Positions 61,910 to 64,000 of a stretch of DNA of 64,000 bases are shown here, one piece after another (position 1 is the first letter of the stretch; each line of letters opens with the position of its first letter). The notes beneath the pieces are model-generated. The model was not told the origin of the DNA. It worked only from the letters and a program-made list of their open reading frames with translations, and did not search any database. The position numbers were made by a program, and so were the translations under genes. Source of the stretch: Prevotella aff. ruminicola Tc2-24. GTDB taxonomy: Bacteria > Bacteroidota > Bacteroidia > Bacteroidales > Bacteroidaceae. Location of the stretch: assembly GCF_900110895.1 (NCBI RefSeq), contig NZ_FOIQ01000002.1, positions 416,353-480,352 of the forward strand, given 5' to 3'.

Positions 61910-63166
61910 ATGAGAAGACACAAAGAGATGATAACGGCAGCGATCCTGCTATCGCTCATGGCTTGTTCGCAACAAGACACGGAGTCGCTCCTGGAGACAC
62001 CAGAGCCCGTGGTGCTGAAGGCTGTCGTGGCATCGCCCGTTGAGGCGACAAGAGGCACTACCGCCACGACGAGCGAATGGGCGGAGCACGATCAGGTGGC
62101 TGTGCGCATCGATAACGAGGTGAAGATCTATGAGGCCAGTCATGAGGACGGAGGCACTCTGAGGGCAGCCGCTGCGGAGACACCATTCTACTGGAGAACC
62201 AGGAGCGAGACGAAGACCGTCGCCGGATGGTATCTCGGCAATGGCAGACGACTGAGGGAGATGCCCACTGAGTGGACGGTGGCAGGCAACCAGCATACCA
62301 ACGACGGGGAGGGAATGGAGCAAAGCGATTTCCTCTATGCCACTCCCACAGGCATCACCTATACCGACCGTTTCCATGCACAGATCAACTTCTATCACCA
62401 GACCTCAAAGATCATGGTGAGGATCAGGAACGAGGGCGCCATCAAAGGCGATACGGCTGCGATAGAACAGGTGACGATCGGCAACGCATCGTATCCCATC
62501 GTGATGCGCGCCTCGTTTGAGGAGCCGGCCACCACATCCTATGGCAGTTGGACACTCTCCCGCAGAAGCGAGGACCTTGGGTATATCATACCCCATGTGA
62601 CGGTGTTCGACAGTGTGAGCACCTATCTGAAATACTACGAGGCGCTGGTCATTCCTGACAATCTGGACCATAAGCCTCTGTTGGCCATCACCCTAGGTGG
62701 CCATACCTATTATTATATACCACAGGAGAACCAGGCCCGACTGACACCCGGGCATCTCTTCGTCTATGATATCGGAGTCAGCGTAGACAGCACAAAGCTG
62801 GTGGTGACACCCATGGTGGGCGACAACCTGGTATGGAGCTGGCAGGATGACGGCACCGTCGACGAGAACGATGACAAGGATGCTACGCTACAGATACAGG
62901 GGTGGCAAAGGGAGGACAATCCCGATGCCAACATCACATCGGGCGTCATTCCTCTTGAGATCAGTGCCAACGGATGGCGGAAAGAGGGTGAAGGCAGTGC
63001 CTTGCAGGAGGACAGTCAGCCCGAATATGACCACCATGCCAATGGATGGAAAAAAGATGGCGACAACGAAGACGCCACCCACACCGACCAGCCTGACGGA
63101 ATGACTGTCGGAAACGGCACCCAATGGACCAAGGAAGGCGAGGATGAGGCTATCAGCAGCGAATGA
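61910..63166 (+). CDS. Fimbrillin family lipoprotein (4) with repetitive acidic tail
   Basis: About 418 residues from the ATG at 61910, preceded by AAGGAG; the longer upstream frame overlaps the previous gene and is not supported. It has lipobox LSLMACSQQDT, a VEATRGTTATTSEW stretch (TRG motif), and INFYHQTSKIMVRIRN, the fimbrillin core. After VGDNLVWSWQDDG, where other family members end, about 90 extra residues follow, with four loose repeats of the form GW/KEGE: IQGWQRED, ANGWRKEGEG, ANGWKKDGDN and GTQWTKEGEDE. This acidic extension is not usual. Confidence 0.82.
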   Translation: MRRHKEMITAAILLSLMACSQQDTESLLETPEPVVLKAVVASPVEATRGTTATTSEWAEHDQVAVRIDNEVKIYEASHEDGGTLRAAAAETPFYWRTRSETKTVAGWYLGNGRRLREMPTEWTVAGNQHTNDGEGMEQSDFLYATPTGITYTDRFHAQINFYHQTSKIMVRIRNEGAIKGDTAAIEQVTIGNASYPIVMRASFEEPATTSYGSWTLSRRSEDLGYIIPHVTVFDSVSTYLKYYEALVIPDNLDHKPLLAITLGGHTYYYIPQENQARLTPGHLFVYDIGVSVDSTKLVVTPMVGDNLVWSWQDDGTVDENDDKDATLQIQGWQREDNPDANITSGVIPLEISANGWRKEGEGSALQEDSQPEYDHHANGWKKDGDNEDATHTDQPDGMTVGNGTQWTKEGEDEAISSE

Positions 63167-63203
63167 CAAGTAACAAAACAACAAATAAGAATACCTCTAA
63201 GAA

Positions 63204-64000
63204 ATGGAAAAAAGCAAAATATTCTTATCTCTGAGTCTGGCTATGTTTGCCTTCCTCAGTAACAGTTGTACACAAGACGAAGCAAATATCGGCGAGAATC
63301 CGGAAGGACGGAAAGCCATGACTGTGAAAGTAGTGGACGGTGGTTATGAGAACAAGGACAATAACACGACTCGTGCCAGTGAGAGCAACGAGGAAGAGTC
63401 AGGCAGTGACGGTACCGCCATGAAGACACAGTTCATCGCAGGCGACAAGATCGGCGTGTTCTCCATCTCTTCAGGTGGAGCCTCACACTATCAGAACCTG
63501 GAACTGGTATACGACGGCACCAACTGGAAGAACCCTGACGGCGAGACCTTCTATTACTTCTCGGGCATGAGCTACTTCGCCTATTATCCCTATAACAAGG
63601 ATTTTAATATGGAGAAGGTCGACTGGTCGAAACGCACAGCCGCTGAGTTCTTTGCGGAATATGTGAACGAGTGGAGGCCACAGGACGACCAGTCTACCAC
63701 GATGAAGTATATCGCCAGCGACCTGATGATCGGCGACGGCTCGGTAATCGATAATACCTTTACCTTCACACTCGGGCATACCATGGGACTGATCTTCATC
63801 TCTACGGCCGAGGAGATCAAGGGCACGGTCTATCTCTTTCCCAAGCTGACGGAGGGCGACGCCATGGAGAAACTCAGCTCCGACAGTAAGATCTATTCCT
63901 TCGAACAGAAGGTGTATAAGCCCAGTCGCAAACAAGGCTACTACCGCTATCTGGTGAAGCCGGGACAAGCGAAGTTCATATCGGGCAAGAATCCTGACGG
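63204..64000 (+). CDS. Fimbrillin family lipoprotein (5), partial
   Basis: The frame starts MEKSKIFLSLSLAMFAFLSNSC and runs off the right edge after about 265 residues with no stop. Lipobox LSNSCTQDE is followed by NNTTRASESNEEESG, with the TR motif as in the other members. TFTFTLGHTMGLIFIST is the core block, and YFSGMSYFAYYPYNKDF fits the early domain. It is the fifth member of the tandem set. Confidence 0.8.
   Translation, partial: MEKSKIFLSLSLAMFAFLSNSCTQDEANIGENPEGRKAMTVKVVDGGYENKDNNTTRASESNEEESGSDGTAMKTQFIAGDKIGVFSISSGGASHYQNLELVYDGTNWKNPDGETFYYFSGMSYFAYYPYNKDFNMEKVDWSKRTAAEFFAEYVNEWRPQDDQSTTMKYIASDLMIGDGSVIDNTFTFTLGHTMGLIFISTAEEIKGTVYLFPKLTEGDAMEKLSSDSKIYSFEQKVYKPSRKQGYYRYLVKPGQAKFISGKNPD

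Overview
ORGANISM. The window looks like a Bacteroidales chromosome, most likely Prevotellaceae (Prevotella in the broad sense). Supporting signs are SusC/SusD pairs, a PorU-PorV type IX secretion pair, fimbrillin lipoproteins, many SSC-type lipoboxes, a GLPGLI protein, a GG-leader peptide, and promoters of the Bacteroidetes form TTTG-N19/20-TAnnTTTG. The genus is an inference from gene content; no 16S gene is present.

LAYOUT. (1) 1-12.6 kb is mostly core metabolism on the minus strand: an ECF sigma factor with a truncated partner gene, topA-aroK-speA-argB, a sialate O-acetylesterase/Nudix pair, and cobalamin nucleotide-loop genes (cbiB; cobC-cobU-cobT-cobS with ATGA overlaps). (2) 12.7-20.9 kb holds a GH8 xylanase-type enzyme, a TonB-dependent receptor, tRNA-Val, a thioredoxin-fold lipoprotein that has lost its CXXC, and pnp. 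(3) 20.9-25.4 kb is an isolated five-gene operon (adenylation enzyme, VOC protein, acyl carrier protein, AAC(3)-fold acyltransferase, capsule-type protein) that looks like a small thiotemplated pathway of unknown product. (4) 25.6-28.7 kb carries rplM-rpsI-rpsB-tsf behind a structured leader. (5) 28.8-35.5 kb carries an FAH-family enzyme, an orphan SusC/SusD pair and a GNAT acetyltransferase.

(6) 35.7-49.3 kb is an accessory region that looks devoted to interbacterial antagonism. It starts with a membrane-spanning TPR/LuxR-type regulator and small secreted proteins, followed by a five-copy 18-nt direct repeat. A pair of lipoproteins homologous to cholesterol-dependent cytolysins follows: a short one without domain 4 and a long one with a domain-4-like end. 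Next is a very AT-rich stretch of immunity-like lipoproteins and membrane proteins mixed with Rhs-core and toxin-tail fragments, then a long imperfect palindrome and about 1.2 kb of nearly empty DNA. (7) 48.9-52.7 kb is a compact candidate peptide locus: a 50-residue double-glycine-leader precursor, a GLPGLI protein and a TonB-receptor-like protein. (8) 52.7-58.1 kb is porU-porV-ispF. (9) 58.2-64 kb is a run of at least five fimbrillin-type lipoproteins plus a 40-residue peptide, running off the window end.

HOW IT FITS TOGETHER. The strongest candidates for an unusual system are the cytolysin-like short/long pair with neighbouring lipoproteins, the toxin/immunity graveyard beside it, the GG-leader peptide locus and the ACP operon. 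Homology calls come from reading motifs; no database search was run.
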